NCBI GenBank assembly: GCA_964526835.1 | Contig: CAZGMK010000010.1 | Location: forward strand, 27,565 to 91,564 | Source: DAOSXA01 sp964526835 | GTDB lineage: Bacteria > Zixibacteria > MSB-5A5 > GN15 > FEB-12 | Direction of reading: 5' to 3' | Length of the DNA: 64,000 nucleotides | Notes under the pieces: model-generated | Database searches by the model: none | What the model was told of the DNA's origin: nothing | Seen by the model: the letters and a program-made list of their open reading frames with translations, nothing else | Shown here: positions 19,236 through 27,854 of the stretch, one piece after another | How positions within the stretch are numbered: position 1 is the first letter of the stretch | Layout: each line of letters starts with the position of its first letter | Program-made: the position numbers and the translations under genes

Positions 19236-20474
19236 TCAGGTCGTCGGTTCGGCTACTTTTCCGGCGAAGAGCATCGTGCCGGAGCTGCGTTCATAGATAA
19301 TGAAGGCAAAGGGCCTGTCCAGCCGCACTACAGGATGAGTTGGTCCCACAGATGTGATTCCCACCTCAACTGATGTGACGGCGGCCGCCTCGGTGCCCGA
19401 CTCGTTGACATCGACGAAGGCCTTGTGCCTCACGGCGCTGATATGAAGGTCGCTGACATCGGCAATGCCGGTCAAGTCCGCAGCATTCGGTGCGAAGGCG
19501 ATGCCCATCCCCATATCGGCGAGGATTTCGTTGAGAGTAATCTCGAAATCAAAGGTAAATCGGGGCATGAACAGGTCTATCTCAACCTCGGTCAACCCAT
19601 CCAGCCACACTCGCCACTGATCGACCGTAAGGCTCTCGATAAGGGTATTGACCGGCACCGCTTCGGTCGGTAGCAGGGCCAGCATGGCGAAGTCGCCGTC
19701 GCCGTACGGCAGGCGCACGGCCTGGAGGTCGTCGGTCTCGTAGTACTGAAGGTCTTCGTGCATGAACATCAATTGGCACTCAGTAGTCGAGCCGTCGTCC
19801 AGATGGAACGGCGCCGGACGAGTCTCGGCGCTGTCGAACTGGATTGTCCAGTCGCCGTAGAAGTAGACCGCGTTAATGAGGAACAACATAGTCAGCCGGT
19901 TGATTGGCGGCCTGACTATGCCGTCGATCTTGCCGTGGGTCTTGTCTGTGACCCAGTCGTTGATGATATCGGCGGCCGCTTCATCATCGAAATCAAGCGC
20001 GGCCACTTCGGCGTCGAAGATCGAATCCGTGAGCATGAGGAAATCGTCATTGATCGGAAAACCATCGCGGTACCAGACCGAGTTGGCTATCTCCATCGTC
20101 ACATGCCGATCAAGTGCGGGCAGTTTTTGCATCAGCTCCGCGTAGGTGGCGTTGATCTCATCCAATTCGGCCCCGGAAAGCCTCAGGCAATCGATGATCG
20201 CCTCGCGGGTTTCTCCCTGGGCACCGTTCAGCACCATCCCGAGGGCTATGGAGATGGACAGAGGCGAGAGGAAGATATTCGCTTCCGGCTCCACCCCTAC
20301 AACTTGCTTGAAAACATCGAGACCGAAAGCATCGGCAGCGGCTGTAACCTCCGCTTGTGTTGGCGTCAGCCTCAGGTCCACATCGACCGGCGGATTGGTC
20401 CCTTTGTCGGCGTTCGAGCAGCCGGCTGCCAGAATCGCCGCCAACAGGCCACTCAAGAGGATCACGTTTCGCAT
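19236..20474 (-). CDS. Lipoprotein serpin (serine protease inhibitor)
   Basis: A 412-aa serpin. The N-terminus is a lipoprotein signal ending LAAGC (Cys19), so it should be membrane-anchored on the envelope. Serpin signatures: NIFLSPLSISIALGMVLNGA near the N-terminus, FLINAVYFYGDW, and the C-terminal HPVVRLDRPFAFIIYERSSG. The reactive-centre loop reads ESGTEAAAVTSVEVGITS. The small-residue hinge (GTEAAA) is the hallmark of inhibitory serpins. Counting from the hinge puts the scissile bond near Thr-Ser (P1-P1'), which would suit an elastase- or subtilisin-like target; that is inference. ATG at 20472-20474, weak ribosome-binding site. It has its own terminator and appears monocistronic. Confidence 0.93.
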   Translation of the reverse strand: MRNVILLSGLLAAILAAGCSNADKGTNPPVDVDLRLTPTQAEVTAAADAFGLDVFKQVVGVEPEANIFLSPLSISIALGMVLNGAQGETREAIIDCLRLSGAELDEINATYAELMQKLPALDRHVTMEIANSVWYRDGFPINDDFLMLTDSIFDAEVAALDFDDEAAADIINDWVTDKTHGKIDGIVRPPINRLTMLFLINAVYFYGDWTIQFDSAETRPAPFHLDDGSTTECQLMFMHEDLQYYETDDLQAVRLPYGDGDFAMLALLPTEAVPVNTLIESLTVDQWRVWLDGLTEVEIDLFMPRFTFDFEITLNEILADMGMGIAFAPNAADLTGIADVSDLHISAVRHKAFVDVNESGTEAAAVTSVEVGITSVGPTHPVVRLDRPFAFIIYERSSGTMLFAGKVAEPTT

Positions 20475-20623
20475 GTTGACTTCTCTCTTTCCTTAAGCTT
20501 TTCTTCTCCGCCCCCTATGTCCAGTGAACGTTCTCGATTCCGTTTCTGTTCAAAAGATAATCGCTGTTGCTCCCCTTTTGCAATAGGAATTTGAATTGTG
20601 CTCGGCGTGTCGGCCCGGCGCGC

Positions 20624-21760
20624 TCATTTGCGCGGCCGGAAGCCGAATGAGATCGCTTCCTCCTGGCAGGACGTGACACACTCGCCGCACGAAGTACAGT
20701 CAGACAGCACAGCACCGGGCTTTTCGACCATGGGCTTGATCGTTGGGCAAGGAGAGGCCTCCATACAATCACCGCATTCGGTGCACAGGTCATGGTCGAC
20801 CCGGACCCGTCCCGGGGCTATCTTCTCAAGCAGCCAGGTCAAGCCCCCGATGGGGCAGATCGCATAACAGAAGGGCCGGTAGAGCATCAGGCTGGCCACC
20901 ACGATAATGATGAAGCCGACGATCCAGAGGGTGTCGAAGTTCCAGTGCAGCAGGTGGAAGAAGTTCACCGGCTCGTAGACATTGTATGAAGAAAACAGCA
21001 CCCAGGCTTCCTCAGACGGATCGGCTCCCAAATACTCGGCCAGGAAGGTAATGTGATCGACCACCCAGAAGAAAGTGAGCACAAACAGCGCGAGCATGGC
21101 CAGCCGAACGGTATTGAACGCCGTGAAGTTGAAGTTCTTGACTTTGTATTTGAACGGAGCCTTGTTTATCAGTTCCTGCATCGCCCCCAGCGGACAGACC
21201 CAGCCGCAGAAGGCTTTCCTGTAGATCAGGCTGGGGATCATGATGGCCAAAAACACGGCAATGAATGCCGGGAAGAATTCACCCCAGGTAAAACGGAACA
21301 TGAACAGCTTGGTAATGGCGCACATGGGTGAAGGGTGCAACGGGAAAACCCAGTCCAGGCCATAGATGATAAAGACTGCAGCCATCACGCCTATACGCAC
21401 CCACTTGTTGACACCGCGCATGAACAGCAGGATTAGACCGACGAGCATCAGGATGCCGAAGCCATAATACTTGGGCACAAACAGGAAACTCCAGGTATTG
21501 GGCGGCTGATCGGTCTTCACGGCTGCGGCTATCTCCTGCTGGTCTTCAACAATGTGGGCGGTATCGATGACTGCGCCGGCTGCGACCGAATCAGTCGCCG
21601 CCCGGTCGGCTTCAAGATGACTCTGGTGAGTGCAGTCTGGCTCGCCCTTCTCGATCATGGCGCTGTCGAGTTGCTTCTGAGTGGCTTCGTCGCCCTGCGA
21701 TGAGGTCGCAAGAGACAGGCTAACGAGTAGAATGAGGATGGTCGGCAGTAGTCTGTTCAT
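20624..21760 (-). CDS. Membrane polyferredoxin (NapH/CcoG-like 4Fe-4S protein)
   Basis: A 378-aa integral membrane iron-sulfur protein. A signal-like N-terminus is followed by a soluble segment and about five transmembrane helices. Two CxxxCP motifs in the membrane part (FCGWVCP and FCYAICP) are typical of NapH/CcoG-type polyferredoxins. The C-terminus holds a two-cluster ferredoxin (CTECGDCMEASPCP and CTSCGECVTSCQ). It probably passes electrons between a quinol or soluble donor and a membrane or periplasmic acceptor; the partner is unknown. There is no Shine-Dalgarno, and a good promoter places the transcription start only a few bases before the ATG, so the mRNA may be leaderless. Divergent from ridA. 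Confidence 0.85.
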   Translation of the reverse strand: MNRLLPTILILLVSLSLATSSQGDEATQKQLDSAMIEKGEPDCTHQSHLEADRAATDSVAAGAVIDTAHIVEDQQEIAAAVKTDQPPNTWSFLFVPKYYGFGILMLVGLILLFMRGVNKWVRIGVMAAVFIIYGLDWVFPLHPSPMCAITKLFMFRFTWGEFFPAFIAVFLAIMIPSLIYRKAFCGWVCPLGAMQELINKAPFKYKVKNFNFTAFNTVRLAMLALFVLTFFWVVDHITFLAEYLGADPSEEAWVLFSSYNVYEPVNFFHLLHWNFDTLWIVGFIIIVVASLMLYRPFCYAICPIGGLTWLLEKIAPGRVRVDHDLCTECGDCMEASPCPTIKPMVEKPGAVLSDCTSCGECVTSCQEEAISFGFRPRK

Positions 21761-21769
21761 GATCGTGAG

Positions 21770-21797
21770 AATATACTCTGAAGGTCCAGAAAGTCAA
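21770..21797 (-). promoter_or_regulatory. Promoter of the polyferredoxin gene
   Basis: TTGACT (21792-21797), a 16-bp spacer and TATATT (21770-21775) on the minus strand. The -10 ends 9 nt before the ATG, which predicts an almost leaderless transcript. Confidence 0.6.
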
Positions 21798-21912
21798 AGC
21801 AAATGGCGGTTTTCACCAGCGGGGTTGCCGTTGCCGGTCGGCCAATCCGGTTGCTTAGGGACCCTGAGGGATGCATATTGGCCAGAAACATCACCCAGGT
21901 TGGAGTGATCAC

Positions 21913-22302
21913 ATGAAGAAGGTAGTCGCAACAGACAAGGCGCCCGAAGCCATTGGTCCTTACTCGCAGGCAATCCGATCGTCTGGAGAATTGCTCTTCT
22001 GTTCCGGACAGATTCCATTGGACCCGGATTCGGGCGAAATCGTGGGAGAAACCGCCGCCGAGCAGGCCCGGCAAGTATTCGATAACCTGAAAGCAGTTCT
22101 GGAAGCAGGCGGCTCCTCGCCGGATCAGGTGGTCAAAACGACCGTCTATCTGGCGGACATTGCCGATTTCGGCGCGGTCAATGAAGTCTACGGCGAGTAT
22201 TTCCGCGACCGTCCGCCCGCTCGTGCAGCGATTGCAGCACGCGACCTTCCCAGGGGGGCCAGGGTGATGATCGAGGCGATCGCGCTGGTGAGGAGCAGTT
22301 GA
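21913..22302 (+). CDS. ridA: RidA family enamine/imine deaminase
   Basis: A 129-aa YjgF/YER057c/UK114-family protein. RidA hydrolyses the reactive enamine/imine intermediates released by PLP enzymes such as threonine/serine dehydratase. The family pattern is clear: AIGPYSQAI at the N-terminus, the GQIPLDPDSGEIVG segment, and PARAAIAARDLPRGARVMIEAIAL with the substrate-binding Arg. The frame is open 14 codons further upstream. The ATG at 21913 has GGAG 8 nt ahead, and the protein then starts exactly where the family does. rsgA follows 99 nt downstream on the same strand. Confidence 0.94.
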   Translation: MKKVVATDKAPEAIGPYSQAIRSSGELLFCSGQIPLDPDSGEIVGETAAEQARQVFDNLKAVLEAGGSSPDQVVKTTVYLADIADFGAVNEVYGEYFRDRPPARAAIAARDLPRGARVMIEAIALVRSS

Positions 22303-22401
22303 CACCCTGGAGCCGGCCCGCAGCCTCATCGTTCCGCAACGGCGTCAGCCGGACGTGTTTTGCCTTGATACCGCGGTTCGACCGGAGTAACTTACTCGGG
22401 T

Positions 22402-23328
22402 ATGGGTAACAACAGGCGCCAGGGCGTGGTCGTGGCTACCCGCGGTCGGATGTTCGAGGTTCGCGGCGAGGATGGCTGCCGCTACCAGTGCGAAGTTCGC
22501 CAGAAAGTGAAGGAAGAAGCCGACCGCACTACTCCGGTAGCTGTAGGCGACGATGTCGAATTCACCCGCAGCCATGAAGGAGGGGGGGCGATCGACCGGG
22601 TGCTGCCGCGGCGCAGCGCTTTCATGCGTCCTGCCAAGGGTGACGGCGGTATCATGCAGATTATCGCGGCCAATCTGGACCAGTTAGCTGTGGTGACTTC
22701 CGTGAAGTCGCCGGCGCTCAAGACAGGCCTCATAGATCGCTGCCTGATTGCGGCCTACATCGGTTCGCTGGAGCCGATGATTGTCCTGAACAAGATAGAC
22801 CTGCATTTCGACGAATCCACCGAAGAGATCGTACAGACCTACCGCGAGTGCGGCTTCGCCGTATTTCCGGTCTCGGCCAAGGAGGGCGCCGGGCTTGATG
22901 ATCTCAGGGGCGCTCTTGTCGACCATCGAACCCTCTTTGCCGGCCATTCGGGAGTTGGGAAATCAACGCTGCTCAACGCGCTCATTCCCGGACTTGACCT
23001 TAAAACCCTCAAGGTATCCCGATCGACCAAGCGGGGACGCCATGCTACCACCAGTGTCGAGTTGTATGAATTACCGGAGGGTGGATACGCGGTCGACTCG
23101 CCCGGGCTGAAAGTAATGGGCTTGTGGGAGGTAACGGCCGATGAACTGCCTCATTATTGGCCCGAATTTGAACCATTTGCCGGTGAATGTCGTTTTCAAC
23201 CATGCAGCCATATCCATGAGCCGGACTGCGCCGTCAAGAAGGCTGTCGTAGCCGGGCAGATAGCTCAGTTCAGATGGGACAACTATTGCGCCATCGCCGC
23301 CTCGCTGGAAGTGGATACGCGGTCTTAG
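22402..23328 (+). CDS. rsgA: Ribosome small-subunit-dependent GTPase RsgA
   Basis: A 308-aa circularly permuted GTPase that checks late 30S ribosome assembly. Order seen: an N-terminal OB fold (~1-75), NKID (G4, ~130), then GHSGVGKSTLLN (G1, ~181) and DSPG (G3, ~233), which is the permuted G4-G1-G3 order diagnostic of the family. The C-terminal zinc-binding element CRFQPCSHIHEPDC follows. The length is normal. It lies between ridA and the MCE-domain gene on the same strand with short gaps. Confidence 0.95.
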   Translation: MGNNRRQGVVVATRGRMFEVRGEDGCRYQCEVRQKVKEEADRTTPVAVGDDVEFTRSHEGGGAIDRVLPRRSAFMRPAKGDGGIMQIIAANLDQLAVVTSVKSPALKTGLIDRCLIAAYIGSLEPMIVLNKIDLHFDESTEEIVQTYRECGFAVFPVSAKEGAGLDDLRGALVDHRTLFAGHSGVGKSTLLNALIPGLDLKTLKVSRSTKRGRHATTSVELYELPEGGYAVDSPGLKVMGLWEVTADELPHYWPEFEPFAGECRFQPCSHIHEPDCAVKKAVVAGQIAQFRWDNYCAIAASLEVDTRS

Positions 23329-23366
23329 TAAGGTAACGGCTGCCGGGTACCGATAAAGGGAACAGT

Positions 23367-24269
23367 ATGGCCAAACGCAGTGTCGAGTTCAAGGTAGGAG
23401 TGCTGATCATCATCGGGATCGTCATCCTGGGCGGCTCCCTCTACTGGCTCGAGGGGCATCGCCTGCGAATGAACGCCCGGATGATCGATCTCAGTTTCCG
23501 TGATGTCGGCGCCCTGGCGATCGGTGACAGGGTAACAGTGTCGGGAGTTCAGAAAGGCAAGGTCAACGACCTGACTCTCACCAGGCGCGGTGTCCTGGTT
23601 CAGTTACAGCTGCAGCGTGATGTGACATTGTACTCGGACGCCACCTTCACCATCAAGAACATGGGAGTTATGGGCGAACGTTTCGTGGCCATCGACCCCG
23701 GGACAGATTCCACCGAACTCGACTATGATGCCGTCATCGAGGGTAACTACGATCCGGGGCTGCCGGAAGTTATGGGCCTGATGGGCGAGATGATCACCGA
23801 ATTGCGCCAACTAGTGGGTTCGGTCAAGCGGACCATTGGTTCCGATTCCTCGCTGAGCCTATTCAACAGCACTCTGTCGAACATGGAGCAGTTGTCATCG
23901 TCGCTGCTGGCCTATGTCGAGCGCAACGAAGGCAGACTCGATTCGACCGCCGAGAACCTGGTGATCGCATCAAGGCGTTTCAATCGCCTGCTGGATGATA
24001 ACTCCCGCAAGATCGACTCCACCTTCACGCGCTTCGATCGAACCAGCCTCCGCGTCGAGGAGATAGTCACCGTCCTGGACACCGTGTCCCTTTCAGCGCG
24101 GGCCTTTGCCAGACGTCTGGACAACCCGGACGGCTCGCTGCAGTTGCTGATGGAAGACCGTCGCCTTTACGACGATCTGCGGCGGACAGCCGACAACGTT
24201 GATGACCTCATCAACGATATTAGGGCCAACCCCCGCAAATATATTAACTTCACACTGAAGATATTTTGA
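23367..24269 (+). CDS. MlaD family (MCE domain) protein
   Basis: A 300-aa periplasmic-facing membrane protein. There is one N-terminal transmembrane helix (VGVLIIIGIVILGGSLYWL, ~11-29), then one MCE domain (~38-115), then a long helical, heptad-rich C-terminal half. MCE proteins form the periplasmic ring of lipid transporters with an MlaE permease and an MlaF ATPase, but neither is adjacent here. It is therefore an orphan substrate-binding subunit as far as this window shows. The start ATG has AAGGGA upstream. It is immediately followed (2-nt gap) by the GH57 gene, implying co-transcription. Confidence 0.9.
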   Translation: MAKRSVEFKVGVLIIIGIVILGGSLYWLEGHRLRMNARMIDLSFRDVGALAIGDRVTVSGVQKGKVNDLTLTRRGVLVQLQLQRDVTLYSDATFTIKNMGVMGERFVAIDPGTDSTELDYDAVIEGNYDPGLPEVMGLMGEMITELRQLVGSVKRTIGSDSSLSLFNSTLSNMEQLSSSLLAYVERNEGRLDSTAENLVIASRRFNRLLDDNSRKIDSTFTRFDRTSLRVEEIVTVLDTVSLSARAFARRLDNPDGSLQLLMEDRRLYDDLRRTADNVDDLINDIRANPRKYINFTLKIF

Positions 24270-24271
24270 GC

Positions 24272-26446
24272 ATGGCCAAATTCAAACTCGCACTGGGACT
24301 TCACAATCATCAGCCGGTAGGGAACTTCGAGGCCGTATTTCAGGAGGCCCACAACAAGGCCTACCGGCCGTTCCTGGAGTTGCTCCGGGAGCACGCTGCG
24401 GTGCGCCTGTCGCTGCACCAATCGGGTATCCTGTGGAATTGGCAGGAACACGCCGATCCGGAGTTTTTCGAGTTGGTCGGCAGGATGGTCGACGGCGGCC
24501 GGATTGAACTGATGACCGGCGGCTTCTATGAGCCCATCCTGATTGGCATTCCCGGTCGGGACGCGACCGGGCAGATCGCCATGCTAAACGACTATATCAG
24601 GCGCCACTTTGAAACCGACCCCACCGGCCTGTGGCTGACCGAGCGAATCTGGGAACCGCATCTGCCGAGTCTTCTGGCTGAATCGGGGATCCGGTACCTG
24701 CCCATCGACGACACGCACTTCCTTTACGCCGGTATGAGTCTTAAGCAGTTGACCGGTCCGTTTGTGACCGAGGACCAGGGTCGCCGGGTGACTCTGTTGC
24801 CGATCCAGAAACGGCTGCGCTACCTGATACCATTCGGCAAAGTCGACGATTTGATCGGCGAACTAAAAGCCCAGGCGGAGCGCAATCCTGACGGCCTGGC
24901 GGTGTACGCCGACGACGGAGAGAAATTCGGGGTATGGCCCGACACCCATGAGCATTGCTACAAGGACGGCTGGTTGCGACGGTTCTTCGAAGCGCTGGCC
25001 GAGAACGAGGATTGGCTCGAGGTCATTACTCTCGGTGAAGCAGCAGATCTCCCCGCCGCCGGCCGGGCCTATCTGCCCAGCGCCAGCTATGCGGAGATGC
25101 TGCACTGGGCGCTGCCGACTTCGGCCGGCAGCGAGTACGAGGACCTTGAGCACTGGCTGAAGGAGCAGGAACAGTTCGAGCGCTATAGCCGCTTCATCCG
25201 CGGCGGCCACTGGCGCGGATTCCTCACCAAGTACGAGGAGTCGAACCTGATGCACAAGCGGGCGCTGGCTGTCTCGGATCGCCTGGCCGATTGCGCCGAG
25301 AAGTACGGTAATTCAGAGGCCATCGAGAAGGCCCGCGATCGTCTCTATGCCGGTCAATGCAACTGCCCGTACTGGCACGGTGTCTTCGGCGGCCTCTATC
25401 TGCCGCACATTCGACAGGCCGTTCACACGGCGCTGATCACGGCCGACACCGCGCTCGATTCCCTCGAACCGCCGGACCCGCCGATTGTGTCCCAGGTCGA
25501 CTACGATATGGACGGCCACGATGAAATAGTCTGGCGCGACAGCGCATTCACTGCGGTTATCAAGCCTTCCGAGGGCGGAACCTTGCGCGAGCTGGCGCTG
25601 AAGGAGCACAACTTCAGCGTTACCGATACACTGACTCGTCGGCGCGAGGCCTACCACGCCAAGCTCGATCGAGCGGTGCTCAAACGGCAGAAGCGCGATT
25701 CAACCGCCTCGATACACGATCTGGTCCTCACCAAGGAACCCAATCTCAAGGAATATCTGGTCGAAGACTGGTACCTCAAGCGCTGCTTCATCGACCATTT
25801 TTTCACCGAAGATGTGGACTTCGACCGGTTCCGCAGCGGACGATACGGCGAAGAGGGCGACTTCATAGTCGAGCCCTGGCAAGCCTCCATTGACCGCGAG
25901 GGCGGGTCTGTCCAACTGCACCGAGAGGGCCACTTGTGGCGGACTGAGGGAGCCGTGCCGGTGACCATCGAGAAGACCTTCATGTTCAATGCCGGGTCGG
26001 GCCGAGTCGATGTCGATTACCGCCTGAGTACCTCCATGGAGCGACCGGTGCGAGTCAGCTTCGGAATCGAGAACAACTTTAACTTCCAGGCCGGGCACGC
26101 CGAGGACCGCTTCGTACTGATCGATGACCATCGTCCCGAGGACTCTTACCTCGACTCATCCGGTGCCTGCGACAACCATTTCTCCGTGGCCATGCTTGAT
26201 CAGTACCGCGACCTGGGCCTGGTGCTGACATCGAACCTTTCGGGGCAACTCTGGCGATGCCCAATCTGGACAGTCTCGCTGTCCGAGGCGGGATTCGAAC
26301 GAACCTATCAGGGGACAACCCTGGTCAAGGCCTTCCAACTGACGCTCACCGAAGATCCGGTCGTGATCCGCCTGTCGCTCTTCTGCGGGCGCCCGACGGA
26401 CTTGCCGATCGATCGTAAGGTTCGTTCCGCCGCCGGATCGCGTTGA
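24272..26446 (+). CDS. GH57 4-alpha-glucanotransferase / alpha-amylase-like protein
   Basis: A 724-aa glycoside hydrolase family 57 protein acting on alpha-1,4-glucans. HNHQP near residue 11 starts the barrel. The nucleophile Glu124 lies in LWLTERIWEP, and the acid/base Asp lies in YADDGEKFG (214/215). These positions match the Glu123/Asp214 pair known from the Thermococcus litoralis 4-alpha-glucanotransferase almost exactly, so transferase rather than hydrolase is more likely. The C-terminal half matches the beta-rich domains that follow the barrel in that subfamily. No signal peptide is visible, so it is cytoplasmic. The ATG at 24272 is preferred; a TTG two codons earlier overlaps the MCE gene stop. 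Confidence 0.92.
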   Translation: MAKFKLALGLHNHQPVGNFEAVFQEAHNKAYRPFLELLREHAAVRLSLHQSGILWNWQEHADPEFFELVGRMVDGGRIELMTGGFYEPILIGIPGRDATGQIAMLNDYIRRHFETDPTGLWLTERIWEPHLPSLLAESGIRYLPIDDTHFLYAGMSLKQLTGPFVTEDQGRRVTLLPIQKRLRYLIPFGKVDDLIGELKAQAERNPDGLAVYADDGEKFGVWPDTHEHCYKDGWLRRFFEALAENEDWLEVITLGEAADLPAAGRAYLPSASYAEMLHWALPTSAGSEYEDLEHWLKEQEQFERYSRFIRGGHWRGFLTKYEESNLMHKRALAVSDRLADCAEKYGNSEAIEKARDRLYAGQCNCPYWHGVFGGLYLPHIRQAVHTALITADTALDSLEPPDPPIVSQVDYDMDGHDEIVWRDSAFTAVIKPSEGGTLRELALKEHNFSVTDTLTRRREAYHAKLDRAVLKRQKRDSTASIHDLVLTKEPNLKEYLVEDWYLKRCFIDHFFTEDVDFDRFRSGRYGEEGDFIVEPWQASIDREGGSVQLHREGHLWRTEGAVPVTIEKTFMFNAGSGRVDVDYRLSTSMERPVRVSFGIENNFNFQAGHAEDRFVLIDDHRPEDSYLDSSGACDNHFSVAMLDQYRDLGLVLTSNLSGQLWRCPIWTVSLSEAGFERTYQGTTLVKAFQLTLTEDPVVIRLSLFCGRPTDLPIDRKVRSAAGSR

Positions 26447-26472
26447 GGCTGTTGCGATTGGGGAGCGCTGCC

Positions 26473-27318
26473 TCAGACGACGGCAGGTGTGTCGGCCACG
26501 ACCGGGAAGCCCAGCTGAAAGGTGAAATACCCATCGCTGCTGCGGAAGAGCAGGGTCAGGAAGCTGACACAGTGTTGCAGTTCCTCGGGGATATTCCCGG
26601 CGGCGAATAGTTTCGGCAGGGCGATTCTGATGTGTCGGCGACGACGGCTCAGCATCGTCATGCCGTGGCCGCAAATCTGGTTGACTATCTCACCCACGCC
26701 GTCGTGGGCATCCGCCGAATTCAAATCAGCGGGTGAACAGCCCACCAGGCGGGCGCTGAAACGCTTGGCGGTAGTCTCATTCATGGCCAGGACCGCCTCG
26801 GCTCGCAGGTCACCGGTCAACGGCATTGCTCCGCCAACCTGAACATGAGGAGACAACCGATTCATGGCCCATACGCCGCACAGTCGAGTGGCGTCGTCGT
26901 ACTGGCCGATGACCGATGTCGTCGCCTCGATCAGGACCCCGATCATGTCGCGGCTCGCCGCCGTCGGACGGACGTTCCAGGGGATGCTGCTCTCTGTGGC
27001 CCGCCGCAGCGTCTCGAGGTCATAGGGCCGGATCAGCACTACCTGGACAGGCTGGATCAGAGCTTCCGGGTGGGTCCAGAAATACTCCTGAGTGACACCG
27101 GCGACCACTCTCGCCGGTGGATAACTCGGCAGCACCTTCTCCAATTCGCGCAGCGACGGCGATCCCTGATCATCGAAGTCGCACAGCACTATCTGGCCGG
27201 GCCTGACTGGAGGCAGCCGGTCGGCCGGCGCAATTTCGACGTGACGGAATGGTCCGGAGGCGTACCGAAGGCCCTCGATGCGTTCCGGCGTGTTGGATAT
27301 GATCAGCAGTGTCGGCAT
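26473..27318 (-). CDS. CheX-like phosphatase fused to a degenerate receiver-like domain
   Basis: A 281-aa protein. Residues ~1-115 have the hydrophobic pattern of a response-regulator receiver (LLIISNTPERIEGL..., IVLCDFDD..., VVLIRPYDLETLRRA), but Arg replaces the conserved Lys and the active-site acids are not canonical. Residues ~120-275 match the CheX/CheC/FliY phosphatase fold, with the signature EIVNQICGHG (Glu210, Asn213), the residues that dephosphorylate CheY. It follows the cheY-like gene by 23 nt, so the likely job is to dephosphorylate that regulator. No flagellar or chemotaxis genes are nearby. Confidence 0.8.
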   Translation of the reverse strand: MPTLLIISNTPERIEGLRYASGPFRHVEIAPADRLPPVRPGQIVLCDFDDQGSPSLRELEKVLPSYPPARVVAGVTQEYFWTHPEALIQPVQVVLIRPYDLETLRRATESSIPWNVRPTAASRDMIGVLIEATTSVIGQYDDATRLCGVWAMNRLSPHVQVGGAMPLTGDLRAEAVLAMNETTAKRFSARLVGCSPADLNSADAHDGVGEIVNQICGHGMTMLSRRRRHIRIALPKLFAAGNIPEELQHCVSFLTLLFRSSDGYFTFQLGFPVVADTPAVV

Positions 27319-27341
27319 TGACGAACGAGAGGTGAACGGGC

Positions 27342-27710
27342 TTAGACGGCCAGGAGCTCCTCGATTTTGGCCGCCAGGCTCTCGCCGGTGAACGGCTTGA
27401 CCAGATAGCCGTTGGCGCCTGCCTTGATGGCCTTTATCACGTCTTCCTCGACGCCATCGGCGGTTGCCATCAGCACGGGGATATGTTTGTAGTCATCCCG
27501 GGCTCTGATCTTCGAGAGTGTCTGATATCCGTCCATAATCGGCATGTTCCAATCCAGGATGACCAGCCTGATATCGGCGCTCCGCTTTCTCAGGATGCCC
27601 AGGGCTTCGACCCCGTTTTCGGCCTCAAGTACGTCGAGGCCGGTCGCCTGCGCGACCTTGGCGATCTGCCTGCGCATGATGCTGGAATCTTCGACGATGA
27701 GTACGCTCAC
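27342..27710 (-). CDS. CheY-like single-domain response regulator
   Basis: A 122-aa stand-alone receiver. Phospho-acceptor Asp53 is in VILDWNMP, with the acidic pair near the N-terminus (VED), Thr83 in MATAD and Lys105 in LVKPF. There is no output domain, so it acts by protein binding. The start is GTG (27708-27710) with GGAG upstream. It is the first gene of a pair with the CheX-like phosphatase downstream. Confidence 0.93.
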   Translation of the reverse strand: MSVLIVEDSSIMRRQIAKVAQATGLDVLEAENGVEALGILRKRSADIRLVILDWNMPIMDGYQTLSKIRARDDYKHIPVLMATADGVEEDVIKAIKAGANGYLVKPFTGESLAAKIEELLAV

Positions 27711-27854
27711 GCTCTTCTCCGGTTCTGATTCTTGTGCTTCTACCTATGGGTGTAATCGGCAGATGACCAGCCATTCTGAAGCCGGGCGAGAGTAGCGGAA
27801 ACATGCCCCGAGCAGGAGCAGCCTCGATAATGATGACCGGAGGTTACGGCGGCC

